Below are positions 8,533 to 15,685 of a stretch of 64,000 nt of DNA, in pieces. The DNA lies in NCBI RefSeq assembly GCF_000719555.1, contig NZ_JOGX01000010.1:105553-169552 (forward strand). The letters are read 5' to 3'. The notes beneath the pieces are model-generated. The model was not told the origin of the DNA, searched no databases, and worked only from the letters and a program-made list of their open reading frames with translations. The translations under genes and the position numbers were made by a program. Numbering within the stretch: the stretch's first letter is position 1; each line of letters starts with the position of its first letter. The stretch comes from Streptomyces sp. NRRL F-5727 (GTDB lineage: Bacteria > Actinomycetota > Actinomycetes > Streptomycetales > Streptomycetaceae).

Positions 8533-8907
8533 ATGGGCCACGGAATCGACACCGTCACCGGCGCGACCCCCCGCGAACGGCTCGACGCCGTCGGCACCGC
8601 GGACGTCGCCGCCACGCTCCAGGCCCTCGCCACCCCCTCCCGCCTGTACATCCTCGCCAGGCTGCAGGAAGGCCCCTGCTCGGTCGGCGACCTCGCCGAG
8701 GCCGTCGGCATGGAACCCTCCGCCTGCTCCCACCAGTTGCGCCTGCTGCGCAACCTCGGACTGGTCACCGGCGAACGTCACGGCCGCTCGATCGTCTACG
8801 CCCTGTACGACAACCACGTCGCCGAACTCCTCGACCAGGCGCTCTACCACGTGGAGCACCTCCGCCTCGGCGTCCGCGACGCGACCGCGGAGCCGTCGGC
8901 CTCCTGA
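8533..8907 (+). CDS. nmtR: NmtR-type Ni/Co-sensing ArsR-family repressor
   Basis: This 124-residue winged-helix repressor has the recognition region ACSHQLRLLRNLGLV. The C-terminal helix 5 carries D93, H95, H106 and H109 with the spacing D-x-H-x10-H-x2-H, which matches the metal site known for NmtR (D91, H93, H104, H107). It lacks the ELCVCD As(III) motif. It should leave the operator when Ni(II) or Co(II) binds and so derepress the divergent ATPase. The ATG at 8533 gives the standard N-terminus. Its stop codon is the first base triplet of a downstream tandem repeat. Confidence 0.87.
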   Translation: MGHGIDTVTGATPRERLDAVGTADVAATLQALATPSRLYILARLQEGPCSVGDLAEAVGMEPSACSHQLRLLRNLGLVTGERHGRSIVYALYDNHVAELLDQALYHVEHLRLGVRDATAEPSAS

Positions 8908-9085
8908 CGGGCCCCGGCGCGTCGGACGGGCAGAGCCGGACGCCCGACCCCTGACGGGCCCCGGCGCGTCGGACAGACAGAGCCGGACGCCCGCCCCCCG
9001 ACGGGTCCCGGCGCGCCGGACAGACAGAGCCGGACGCCCGACCTCCCTGACGGGCCCCGGCGCGTCGGACCGGGCCGGGCGCCCC
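8905..9085. repeat. four-copy 47-49-bp tandem repeat
   Basis: Units starting TGACGGG or CGACGGG begin near 8905, 8952, 8999 and 9048. Each continues with a CCCGGCGCG core, then GGACAGACAGAGCCGGACG in the middle copies. The last unit is cut short. The first unit includes the TGA stop of nmtR. There is no spacer variation, so this is not CRISPR. Confidence 0.85.
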
Positions 9086-9143
9086 CTCCCGTACGAAGAA
9101 TGGGGTGGAACCGTACGAACCACCCCGCGGGAGACGCCCGTCC

Positions 9144-10256
9144 ATGAGCACGACGCCCCCACCCCCCGTCCGGATCGGCGCCCTCGCCCCGCTCACCCGC
9201 CCCGGCTGGACCGAGGCCGGCCGGCATCTGCTCGCCGGCCTCGAACTGGCCGCGCGGGAGGCCAACGCCGGCGGCGGGATCGACGGCCGGCCGCTGGAAC
9301 TCCTGGTCAGGGACACCGCCGCCGACCCGCACCGGGCCGAGGCGGCCGTGGACGACCTGGCCGGGCTCGGCGTGACCGCCCTGGCCGGCGAGTACCACAG
9401 CGTCGCCGCCCGCGCGGCGGCCGCCCGGGCCGACGCCCTCGGCCTGCCGTTCCTCTGCTCCTCGGCGGTCCTCGACGCGCTGACCGAGCGGCCGACGGAC
9501 CGGGTCGCGCGGCTGGCCCCGGCGCAGTCCCACGGCTGGCGCGTCTACGCCGACTTCCTCCTCGCCGCCGGCCACACCCGCGTCGCGGTCGCCGCCGAAC
9601 CGAGCCTCTACTGGGCGGCCGGCACCCGCGTCCTCCGCGACCACCTGGCCCCCCGCGGCGGCACCGTCACCGAACTCGACGCGCGCACCCTGCCCCCCGA
9701 GGCGCTCTGCGACGAACTGGCCACCGGCTCCCGGGACGTGACGGCCCTTCTGCTCCTGACCGGCTTCCCGGACCCGGCGGTCCCGATCGTCCGGGCGGCC
9801 CGCCGGGACCCCCGCCTGGCCCACGTCCTCATCGGCGCGCCGGCCGGCCAGCCGGAGTTCCCTGCCTGGGAGTCCCTCCTCGGCGAGGCCGGCGCCGCGA
9901 TCCCGTTCCTCCGCTACCTCCCCGTACGCCCCACCCCGCTGGGCGCGCGCGTGGAGTCCGCCCTCCGCGCCCGGCTCGGCGCCGCCCCCTCGTTCGTGGC
10001 GTTCGAGGGGTACGACACGATCACCGTCCTCGCGGAGACCCTCCGCGCCCACGGCACGGACCGCGCGGCCGTCGCCGGGGCCTGGCCCCGCGTGACCGTC
10101 GAGGGCACCCGGGGCGCCATCCGCTTCACCCGCCCCGCCGACACGCCCGTCCAGCAGTGGGCCTGGCCCCCCGTCCAGGTGGCCGACCGCGACCCGGCCG
10201 CCCCGACCCGCTTCCGCACCCTCCACACGGCGACCGCCGGAACGCCCGGGCGGTGA
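9144..10256 (+). CDS. periplasmic-binding-fold protein without signal peptide
   Basis: This 370-residue protein resembles the branched-chain amino-acid/amide-binding family: RIGALAPLTRPGWTEAGRHLLAGLELA at the start, GGIDGRPLELLVRDTAADP, and LAGEYHSVAARAAAARADALGLPFLCSSAVLD. There is no signal peptide or lipobox at the ATG at 9144, so it is probably cytoplasmic. That resembles AmiC-type ligand sensors more than ABC-transporter receptors. No permease or ATPase genes flank it. A terminator follows. The ligand is unknown. Confidence 0.7.
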   Translation: MSTTPPPPVRIGALAPLTRPGWTEAGRHLLAGLELAAREANAGGGIDGRPLELLVRDTAADPHRAEAAVDDLAGLGVTALAGEYHSVAARAAAARADALGLPFLCSSAVLDALTERPTDRVARLAPAQSHGWRVYADFLLAAGHTRVAVAAEPSLYWAAGTRVLRDHLAPRGGTVTELDARTLPPEALCDELATGSRDVTALLLLTGFPDPAVPIVRAARRDPRLAHVLIGAPAGQPEFPAWESLLGEAGAAIPFLRYLPVRPTPLGARVESALRARLGAAPSFVAFEGYDTITVLAETLRAHGTDRAAVAGAWPRVTVEGTRGAIRFTRPADTPVQQWAWPPVQVADRDPAAPTRFRTLHTATAGTPGR

Positions 10257-10288
10257 GAGCGGGGCACCGCGCCGGCCCGCCCAGGGCC

Positions 10289-10319
10289 CGAGGGGCAGTT
10301 CCCGGCCGACTGCCCCTCG
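10289..10319 (+). terminator. hairpin terminator after the binding-fold gene
   Basis: The arms CGAGGGGCAGT and ACTGCCCCTCG pair perfectly (11 bp) around a 9-base loop, 32 bases after the stop. No U-tract follows, as is common in Streptomyces. Confidence 0.6.
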
Positions 10320-10388
10320 CGGCCCCGGCGCGTCGCTAGCTTCTCCTCCGGAGCGAGACACGCTCCAGAACAGGGAGACGGAACGAGA

Positions 10389-10718
10389 ATGAAGCGATCC
10401 TCAGTACGTCTGGCTCTCGCCTTCGCCGCGGTGCTCGGCCTGACGGGCCTCGGCGGCGTGGGCACGGCCGCGGCCGACCCGGCGGCGGCCGACACGGTGG
10501 CGGTCGGCACGGCGGCCGTCACGACCGAGTACTTCACCGGCTTCGGCACCGGCTCGACCGCGTGGACGGCCGAGTCCTCCGCCTACAACGACGCTTACGT
10601 GAAGGCGTCGTTCGCCGGCTACGCCCGCTACACGTGCTTCCCGTCCGGCATCCCGTACACGCGGCAGATCAGCCAGTACATGTACTGGTCGAACGCCACG
10701 GTCCGCTGCACGAAGTGA
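10389..10718 (+). CDS. small secreted protein of unknown function
   Basis: This 109-residue protein has a clear Sec signal peptide: MKRSS, a hydrophobic stretch of about 18 residues, and a cleavage region near GTAAADP. The mature part has many Tyr, Thr and Ser residues and two Cys (YTCFPSG and VRCTK) that could form one disulfide. AGGGAG sits 11 bases before the ATG. I do not recognise the family. A hairpin terminator follows, so it is monocistronic. Confidence 0.75.
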   Translation: MKRSSVRLALAFAAVLGLTGLGGVGTAAADPAAADTVAVGTAAVTTEYFTGFGTGSTAWTAESSAYNDAYVKASFAGYARYTCFPSGIPYTRQISQYMYWSNATVRCTK

Positions 10719-10765
10719 ACCCGGAGCCCCTGAGCTCCTGAACCTCCGCGGCATCAGCCGGGTGC

Positions 10766-10805
10766 GGCCGGCCCCGTCCCCGACTCGTCAGGGACGGGTC
10801 CGGCC
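10766..10805 (+). terminator. hairpin terminator after the small secreted protein gene
   Basis: Two 15-base arms (10766-10780 and 10791-10805) pair with one mismatch around a 10-base loop. Confidence 0.6.
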
Positions 10806-10830
10806 CCCACCGGACCGGGTCCCGGCGATG

Positions 10831-10950
10831 CTCCGGGCCGCGTCGCGGGCGGGGCGGCCGACGCCGATGAGGGTGGCGGAGGCGGGGCGGAAGCCGGTGC
10901 ACCAGATGATCGCGTCGGCCTCGGCCGTGGTGCCGGCGGGCCATTCCACT
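10831..10950 (-). pseudogene. arsO remnant with an internal deletion
   Basis: On the minus strand this 120-base stretch encodes VEWPAGTTAEADAIIWCTG followed by FRPASATLIGVGRPARDAA. These are two separated pieces of the C-terminal part of the intact arsO at 16243-17316. About 39 codons between them (from LSLLAP to DWTGP) are missing in frame. The junction falls at GGCGGGGC, an 8-base sequence present at both ends of the deleted segment in the intact gene, so deletion by short-repeat recombination is likely. No start or upstream part of the gene remains. Confidence 0.85.
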
Positions 10951-11150
10951 TGTAGTGGTCCGCGATGCCATGACCCTCGTCGGTGAGGCCGACGGCTGGG
11001 TCAGGGCCCGGAGCACTTCTTCGGTCGGCTTCGTCAGCTCTCCCTCACGGCGTGCGCGGGCGGTTCACCATCGGCCGGACCGTACGGAGGGGGAGGGCGG
11101 CGCGCGCACGTGCGCAGGGGCGCGTGAGCTGCACCGTGGTCCGTGCGACC

Positions 11151-11181
11151 GGCAGGACGGTGCCAGGGGTGGTTCATGCCA
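11151..11181 (+). promoter_or_regulatory. shared 31-nt element, copy 1
   Basis: The element reads GGCA-N6-TGCC-N12-TGCCA with GTTCATGCCA at its 3' end. It lies 104 bases before the GTG of the HTTM-operon. The other copies are at 12900-12930, 28966-28996 (minus) and 32441-32471 (minus). Confidence 0.6.
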
Positions 11182-11284
11182 GCGGGTGCGGGTTCCGCGC
11201 GGGCGGGTGGGTGTCGAGACTCGACGGTGACCGCAGTGTGCGCCGGCATGGGCGGCGTACGCGTCCCGTCGAAAGAGAGCGCAC

Positions 11285-11896
11285 GTGTCCCCAGTACCCC
11301 GGGCCAAGCTGCTGAGTCGGGCGATCCTCACGGGGACGTCCGTCTATCTCGCCGGCCAGGTGGTGCACACGGTCCTGAACACCAACCGGTGGCCGTTCTG
11401 CACCTTCAACATGTTCGCGTACCACAAGCGTGACCAGGCGCTGCAGATGCGCGTCCGGCTCTTCACGGACGACGGCGAGGCCGTCGGGCCCACCGATCCG
11501 TGGTCGCTGCTGCCGCTGGAGTTCTTCCGGGTGGTGTCCGTCCTGGAACGGGTCTTCCACGCGCAGGACGACGTGGAGGTCCGGGACCGGTTCTGCCGAC
11601 AGGCACTGGAGCGGTTGAACCGGCGCGGGTGGCGGGCCTGGGACGAGGTGAAGGCGTCGTTCTCGGCGGGGGCCGGGCGGCGGTTCGTCGCGATGGAGCT
11701 GTACTTCGTCGAGGTCGACTTCCGGACCTGCTCGCCCTTCGACCGCACGGAGGTGACGTCGGCCGAGCTCGTGCACCGGTACGACCCCGAAGGCGTCGTG
11801 GCCGATCAGCCGGAGGCGCCCCTGTGGCGGTTCGTCGAACCCCTCGTCGAAGAGACCGAGGAAGGGAAGAAGGAGGAGGCGGGGCATGCTGCCTGA
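11285..11896 (+). CDS. small membrane-anchored protein paired with an HTTM protein
   Basis: This 203-residue protein starts at GTG 11285 and has one N-terminal membrane segment (about residues 11-31, AILTGTSVYLAGQVVHTVL). It is followed by WPFCTFNMFAYHKRD and a charged C-terminal tail rich in Glu and Lys. The tail-coding end overlaps the next gene by 11 bases, so the two are coupled. Small membrane proteins paired with HTTM proteins occur in SdpAB-type systems that mature the SdpC toxin. The similarity here is in organisation and in the tryptophan motif, not proven homology. I do not assign a reaction. Confidence 0.7.
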   Translation: MSPVPRAKLLSRAILTGTSVYLAGQVVHTVLNTNRWPFCTFNMFAYHKRDQALQMRVRLFTDDGEAVGPTDPWSLLPLEFFRVVSVLERVFHAQDDVEVRDRFCRQALERLNRRGWRAWDEVKASFSAGAGRRFVAMELYFVEVDFRTCSPFDRTEVTSAELVHRYDPEGVVADQPEAPLWRFVEPLVEETEEGKKEEAGHAA

Positions 11897-12761
11897 GATC
11901 ACCGGGGCGCGTCAGCGCCTCGCACTGGCCCGGCTCACCACCGGCCTGGCGATCCTGAACACCCTCTGGCACCTCCCGCCCGGCGACGCCCTCGTCGACG
12001 AGTGGAGCCGTAAGGAGGAGGGCCAGGACGGCCGGCCCTCCGGGCGGCTGAGCGCCGAGCAGTACGAGGCCCTGCGACGGCTCGCGTTCGTGTCGACGGC
12101 CGCCTGGACGCTCGGTGCCGAGAGCAAGGCCCTCAAGTTCGCGGCCAATGCCTCGTTCGCCGCCGTGCAGCGGCATGTCGCGCAGTTCGACCAGCGGGCC
12201 TGGAACTACAACTCCAACCTCAACGTCTACCTGCTTCTGCTCTCCCTGACCGACTCGCGCGGCAGTCTCGCCGAAGCCGTCGGCGAGGGAGCGGACGACG
12301 GCACGGGCGACGGCGCGGACGGCGGGGGACCGTCGCCCGACGTCGCCACCGCCGTGCTGCTCGCCATGCGGCTGTACTACGGCTGCCTCTACTTCCAGTC
12401 GGGGCTCTCCAAGGTGCTGCTGAGCGGGCCCGCCTGGGCCGACGGCCGTACCCTGCGCGGCAGCTGGGCCGAGCTGGGCAACCGTGCGGGCAAGTGGCTC
12501 AGCAGGCGGCCGATGACCGTGGCGGCCGCCGCCAGTGCCGCCACGCTCGCCTTCGAACTCCTCTTCCCCGCCGCACAGATCGCGCTGCGCAAGCACCCCC
12601 GTGCCGTGGGGCTGTCCTCCGTCGCCTTCCACGCCTCCATCAAGGCGACGATGGGCATCTCCTTCTGGCATCACGCCGTCCACGCCCTGCCGCTGTTCGT
12701 CCTCGACCCGGGTGCCGAACGGCACACGGCACGCCTCCTGCGTCCCTTCCGGAAGCGCTGA
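11886..12761 (+). CDS. HTTM-domain (SdpB/gamma-carboxylase-like) membrane protein
   Basis: This 291-residue polytopic protein has about five hydrophobic segments. The HTTM-like signature is RLYYGCLYFQSGLSKV (about residues 160-175), followed by PAWADGRTLRGSW. HTTM is the membrane domain of vitamin K-dependent gamma-carboxylase and also occurs in SdpB, needed for SDP toxin maturation. It overlaps the preceding small membrane protein gene. The next gene downstream, after a terminator, is the microcin C-like peptide, so a role in producing or tolerating that peptide is possible but not shown. Confidence 0.7.
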   Translation: MLPEITGARQRLALARLTTGLAILNTLWHLPPGDALVDEWSRKEEGQDGRPSGRLSAEQYEALRRLAFVSTAAWTLGAESKALKFAANASFAAVQRHVAQFDQRAWNYNSNLNVYLLLLSLTDSRGSLAEAVGEGADDGTGDGADGGGPSPDVATAVLLAMRLYYGCLYFQSGLSKVLLSGPAWADGRTLRGSWAELGNRAGKWLSRRPMTVAAAASAATLAFELLFPAAQIALRKHPRAVGLSSVAFHASIKATMGISFWHHAVHALPLFVLDPGAERHTARLLRPFRKR

Positions 12762-12773
12762 ACGGAGACCTCG

Positions 12774-12803
12774 ACAGAGCGCTGACAGAGCGTTCACAGA
12801 GCG
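12774..12803. repeat. three ACAGAGC heptamers at 11-base spacing
   Basis: ACAGAGCG occurs at 12774, 12785 and 12796, that is heptamers separated by 4 bases. This spacing is typical of OmpR/SARP-type activator sites. They lie between the HTTM stop and its terminator, an odd place for a promoter element, so chance or a site for the downstream operon are both possible. Confidence 0.4.
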
Positions 12804-12824
12804 CCTTACCCGCCCTCCGCCGGC

Positions 12825-12860
12825 CCCCCCGAGCCTTCCGCTCGGGGGGCTTTCGCGTTT
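12825..12860 (+). terminator. intrinsic terminator of the HTTM operon
   Basis: A 10-bp stem (12825-12834 with 12840-12849) around the loop CTTCC is followed by CTTTCGCGTTT. It separates the HTTM pair from the peptide operon. Confidence 0.8.
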
Positions 12861-12899
12861 CCAGGACGGCTTTTCCAGTGTTATCCGATTTCACCTCCG

Positions 12900-12930
12900 G
12901 GCAGCTTCCTGCCGGGTGCAATTGCTGCCA
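12900..12930 (+). promoter_or_regulatory. shared 31-nt element, copy 4 (microcin C-like operon)
   Basis: This copy keeps GGCA at positions 1-4, TGCC at 11-14 and TGCCA at 27-31, with TT at 23-24. It lies 116 bases before the peptide ATG. It is the most divergent copy (TTGCTGCCA instead of TTCATGCCA) but has the same spacing and orientation relative to its gene. A small hairpin, CCGGGA/TCCCGG at 13000-13016, lies between it and the ribosome-binding site. Confidence 0.5.
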
Positions 12931-13045
12931 ACCGGAGGGGCTTCCGCGAGCTCCGGCCACAGGACATCATTAACTCGTCGCCAACAAACGGAGGCGACAC
13001 CGGGAGGAAATCCCGGGAAACCTCGAAATCACTCAGGGAGTCATC

Positions 13046-13105
13046 ATGCTGAAGATCATCAAGGTTGTCGCCGCCCGCGCCGTCTCCGGCCGCGCCTTCA
13101 ACTAG
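13046..13105 (+). CDS. microcin C-like precursor peptide (MccA-like, 19 residues, C-terminal Asn)
   Basis: The ORF encodes MLKIIKVVAARAVSGRAFN and then TAG TAG. AGGGAG lies 5 bases before the ATG, an excellent Shine-Dalgarno site. MccB enzymes adenylate and nucleotidylate the C-terminal Asn of MccA-type peptides, and this peptide ends in Asn. An MFS exporter and an MccB/ThiF-like enzyme follow directly. The peptide strongly resembles the 19-residue MccA of Bacillus amyloliquefaciens as I recall it (MLKI.KV...RA..G...N). It would be carried into target cells and processed to a toxic aminoacyl-nucleotide analogue. It is far shorter than standard gene-prediction cut-offs, so it would usually be missed. 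Confidence 0.85.
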   Translation: MLKIIKVVAARAVSGRAFN

Positions 13106-13117
13106 TAGTCGTCGCCT

Positions 13118-13152
13118 CGCGGGCCGGGAGCGACCCCGGTTCCCGGCCCGCG
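13118..13152 (+). terminator. 12-bp hairpin between peptide gene and export/modification genes
   Basis: The arms CGCGGGCCGGGA (13118-13129) and TCCCGGCCCGCG (13141-13152) pair perfectly around an 11-base loop, 12 bases after the peptide stop. No U-tract follows. In the E. coli microcin C operon a partial terminator between mccA and mccB makes a short, abundant peptide mRNA; the same role is inferred here. Confidence 0.7.
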
Positions 13153-13245
13153 GCAGCGGCGGCTCCCCGCAGTGCCCCTGCTTCATCCAGCTTTCCCCCA
13201 GCTTCCCTCCCCAGGTTCAGAGTTCGTCCGGAGGCGGAACGGCCC

Positions 13246-14562
13246 ATGGTGCATACGGAAAAGAAGAACGCGGAACCGTCCGATGTGAAATCCATCTGGC
13301 GTGACTCCAGATTCCGCCGCCATTTCGCCGGAATGTGGGTCAACGCCTTCGGGAACGGCGTCTTCAACATCGTCCTTCCCCTCCTCGTCTTCGACCGGAC
13401 CCATTCCTTCGCCGCGATGGGCGGCGTGGCCCTCGCCACCCAGCTGCCCAAGGCGTTTCCCGGACCCCTCGTCGGCGTGCTCGCCGACCGCCGGTCGCCC
13501 CGCGCGATGATGCTGTGGGCCTATCTCCTCCAGGCCGTCCTCGTCCTGACGATCCCGCTCGCCGCCGGCGCGTCCGTCGCCGCCGTCTGGCTGATCGGCC
13601 TCATCGCGTACGCGATGAACACCATCGACCTGTTCGCCCGCACGGCCACCTTCGTCACCATCCCCCGCGTGTACGGAGACCGCCGCAGCAAGGTGAACGC
13701 GGCCTTCGCCAGCGCCTGGACGTCCGCCTCGGTACTCGGCCCCGCCGCCGGCGGGTTCCTGCTGCAGGTCACCTCGGCGGACGTGCTGATGCTGCTCGAC
13801 AGCCTCACGTTCCTGGCCATCGCCGCCGTCGTCCTCACCATCGGTGTCCCGACCACGCCGGGGAACGCCTCCACCGCCCCGATCCGGAAGAGCCTCCTCG
13901 AAGGCCTCACCTGGTTCCGCAGGGCCGAGGGCGCCGGGCGGTTCATGAGCTCGATCGCCGCCGTGGCCGTCGTGTACGCGCCCCTCGGCACGCTGGCCGT
14001 CTTCGCCGTACGGGACGTGTACGGCGACGGGCCCACCGAGGCAGGCATCGTGACGAGCGCCGCGGGCGCCGGCCTCTTCCTCGGCACCCTGATCTGCCAG
14101 CGCCTCGCCGACCGGCCCAAGGAACCCGTGATGCGGCGGGCCGCCCTGTGGATGGCCTTCGGCGCGGCCCTCTTCGCCGTCCCCTCCTGGATCGGTGCCA
14201 CGGCGGCGATGCTCGTCGTGAACCTCTGCGGCATGGTCTACGCGGTCTCCCGCTCCAACCTCATCCAGGAGCGCGTCCCGACGGAGCACCTGGGCCAGAC
14301 GATGACCGCCGTGCAGTCCCTGGAATCCGCCGTCCAGCCGGTCTCCGTCGCCGTGGTGAGCGCCGTGCTCGCCCTGGCCGGACCGCCCGGAGCGGCTGTC
14401 TTCCTCACCGTCTTCTCGGTCGTCGCGGCCCTGCTCGTCCTCGGTGGCGGCCGGCTGCTGGCGCCCCGTACCGAGACCGCCGCCCCCGCTCCGACCACCT
14501 CCCGCTCCCCGTCCACCCTGAACGCGACCGCCTCCGCGGCGGCCCACGGAGGCACCCGATGA
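13246..14562 (+). CDS. MFS exporter (MccC-like)
   Basis: This 438-residue protein has about 12 membrane segments and the MFS loop motif GVLADRRSPRAMM after segment two. It begins WRDSRFRRHFAGMWVNAFGN. I chose ATG 13246, with GGAGG 11 bases upstream. It lies between the peptide gene and the MccB-like gene and overlaps the latter (ATGA). In microcin C clusters the MFS protein MccC exports the peptide-nucleotide and protects the producer, so that is the likely role. Some similarity to macrolide-efflux MFS proteins is expected. Confidence 0.85.
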   Translation: MVHTEKKNAEPSDVKSIWRDSRFRRHFAGMWVNAFGNGVFNIVLPLLVFDRTHSFAAMGGVALATQLPKAFPGPLVGVLADRRSPRAMMLWAYLLQAVLVLTIPLAAGASVAAVWLIGLIAYAMNTIDLFARTATFVTIPRVYGDRRSKVNAAFASAWTSASVLGPAAGGFLLQVTSADVLMLLDSLTFLAIAAVVLTIGVPTTPGNASTAPIRKSLLEGLTWFRRAEGAGRFMSSIAAVAVVYAPLGTLAVFAVRDVYGDGPTEAGIVTSAAGAGLFLGTLICQRLADRPKEPVMRRAALWMAFGAALFAVPSWIGATAAMLVVNLCGMVYAVSRSNLIQERVPTEHLGQTMTAVQSLESAVQPVSVAVVSAVLALAGPPGAAVFLTVFSVVAALLVLGGGRLLAPRTETAAPAPTTSRSPSTLNATASAAAHGGTR

Positions 14563-15641
14563 CTTCGATCAACCTGCGGCAGGGACTCTCCGTCCTGCAG
14601 CCGGGCAAGGACCTCATGATCGGCCTCATGCCGCCCGCGGCGCTGGCCATCGAGGACGCCCCCGACTACCTGCGGCACGTCCTGTCCGCCTTCTCCCGGC
14701 CCGTCCCCGAGGCGGAGGCGCTCGCCACCGTGACCGCCCACTCCGACCTGGGCGTCGAGGAGGCCGGGCAGCTGCTCCACGAGCTCCGCTGCGCCGGCGT
14801 GCTCACCACGCACTGGGTCGACCGGGAGGAGCGCTACAGCCGCCACCGCCTCTACTTCGGCGTCGCGGGCTTCGAGGGCGACCCGATGGCCGTCATCCGG
14901 AACAGCACCGTCGGCCTCATCGGCGCGGGTGGCATCGGCAGCAACGTGGCGATGATGCTGGCCGCGGCGGGCGTCGGCCGGCTGGTGGTCGCCGACGCGG
15001 ACGTCGTGGAGACCACGAACCTCACCCGCCAGTTCCTCTACACCGAGGGCGACGTCGGCACCCCGAAGGTCGAGGCGCTGGCCCGCCGCGTCGCCGAACG
15101 CAACACCGAGGTCCGCGTCGACGTCGTCAACGACGTCTTCGACGGCCCCGACTTCGCCGTCCGGCACTTCGCCGACTGCGACCTCGTCATCCTCTCCGCC
15201 GACACCCCGCAGGACGTCCACCGCTGGCTGAACGAGGCGTCGGTCCGCACCGGCGTCCCCTACACCTGCGCCGGCTACCTCGACACGATGGGCATCGTCG
15301 GCCCGCTCGTCGTGCCCGGCCGCACCGCCTGCCTGGAGTGCCACTTCGCCGACACCGGCCTGGCCTCGTTCAACGGCGGCGACCTGGAGGCCACCGACTT
15401 CACCGACTACAACCAGGCCTACCAGGCCCCGAGCTACGGCCCCCTCAACGCCATGGTCTCGGCCGCCGCCGTCAACGACACCCTGCGCTTCCTCCTCGGC
15501 CTGCCGGCCAGGTCCCTGGGCACCAAGCTGCTCCTCGACTCCATCGAGTACGGCGTCCAGACGGAGGAGTACGAGCGGAACACCGCCTGCGGCTCGTGCG
15601 GCACGGGCGCGCGCGAGGGGGCCTTGAGCGGCGTGGCCTAG
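14559..15641 (+). CDS. MccB/ThiF-like (E1-type) peptide-adenylating enzyme
   Basis: This 360-residue protein matches MccB in length (about 350). Residues about 20-95 form a winged-helix-like region, where MccB has its peptide clamp. The nucleotide-binding loop is GAGGIGSN (122-129), followed by the D..D..NL.RQ segment (VADADVVETTNLTRQFLY) with the Arg finger. Two Cys pairs, C258-x2-C261 and C344-x2-C347, bind zinc as in E1/ThiF/MoeB enzymes. It has no neighbouring thiamin, MoCo or sulfur-carrier gene, but it sits behind a 19-residue peptide ending in Asn. It should form an N-P linked peptide-nucleotide by activating that Asn. Whether it uses ATP or CTP cannot be read from sequence by eye. Confidence 0.87.
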   Translation: MTSINLRQGLSVLQPGKDLMIGLMPPAALAIEDAPDYLRHVLSAFSRPVPEAEALATVTAHSDLGVEEAGQLLHELRCAGVLTTHWVDREERYSRHRLYFGVAGFEGDPMAVIRNSTVGLIGAGGIGSNVAMMLAAAGVGRLVVADADVVETTNLTRQFLYTEGDVGTPKVEALARRVAERNTEVRVDVVNDVFDGPDFAVRHFADCDLVILSADTPQDVHRWLNEASVRTGVPYTCAGYLDTMGIVGPLVVPGRTACLECHFADTGLASFNGGDLEATDFTDYNQAYQAPSYGPLNAMVSAAAVNDTLRFLLGLPARSLGTKLLLDSIEYGVQTEEYERNTACGSCGTGAREGALSGVA

Positions 15642-15645
15642 CGCT

Positions 15646-15685
15646 CTGAGGGCCCGTGGCCGCCGACGGGGCCACGGGCCCTCAG
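15646..15685. terminator. bidirectional hairpin between the MccB-like and GNAT genes
   Basis: Two 16-base arms (15646-15661 and 15670-15685) are perfectly complementary around an 8-base loop. They lie between convergent genes and overlap the end of the GNAT gene by 4 bases. Confidence 0.8.

Noticed and set aside
8905..9085. Possible CRISPR array
   Set aside because: The units are contiguous tandem repeats without unique spacers, and there are no cas genes.
12535..13245. Long in-frame extension upstream of the MFS gene
   Set aside because: It overlaps the HTTM gene, a terminator and the peptide gene in another frame. The ATG at 13246 with GGAGG gives a normal MFS N-terminus.
14559..15641. 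ThiF/MoeB enzyme for thiamin or molybdopterin synthesis
   Set aside because: No sulfur-carrier, thiamin or MoCo gene is adjacent, while a 19-residue peptide ending in Asn and an exporter are.
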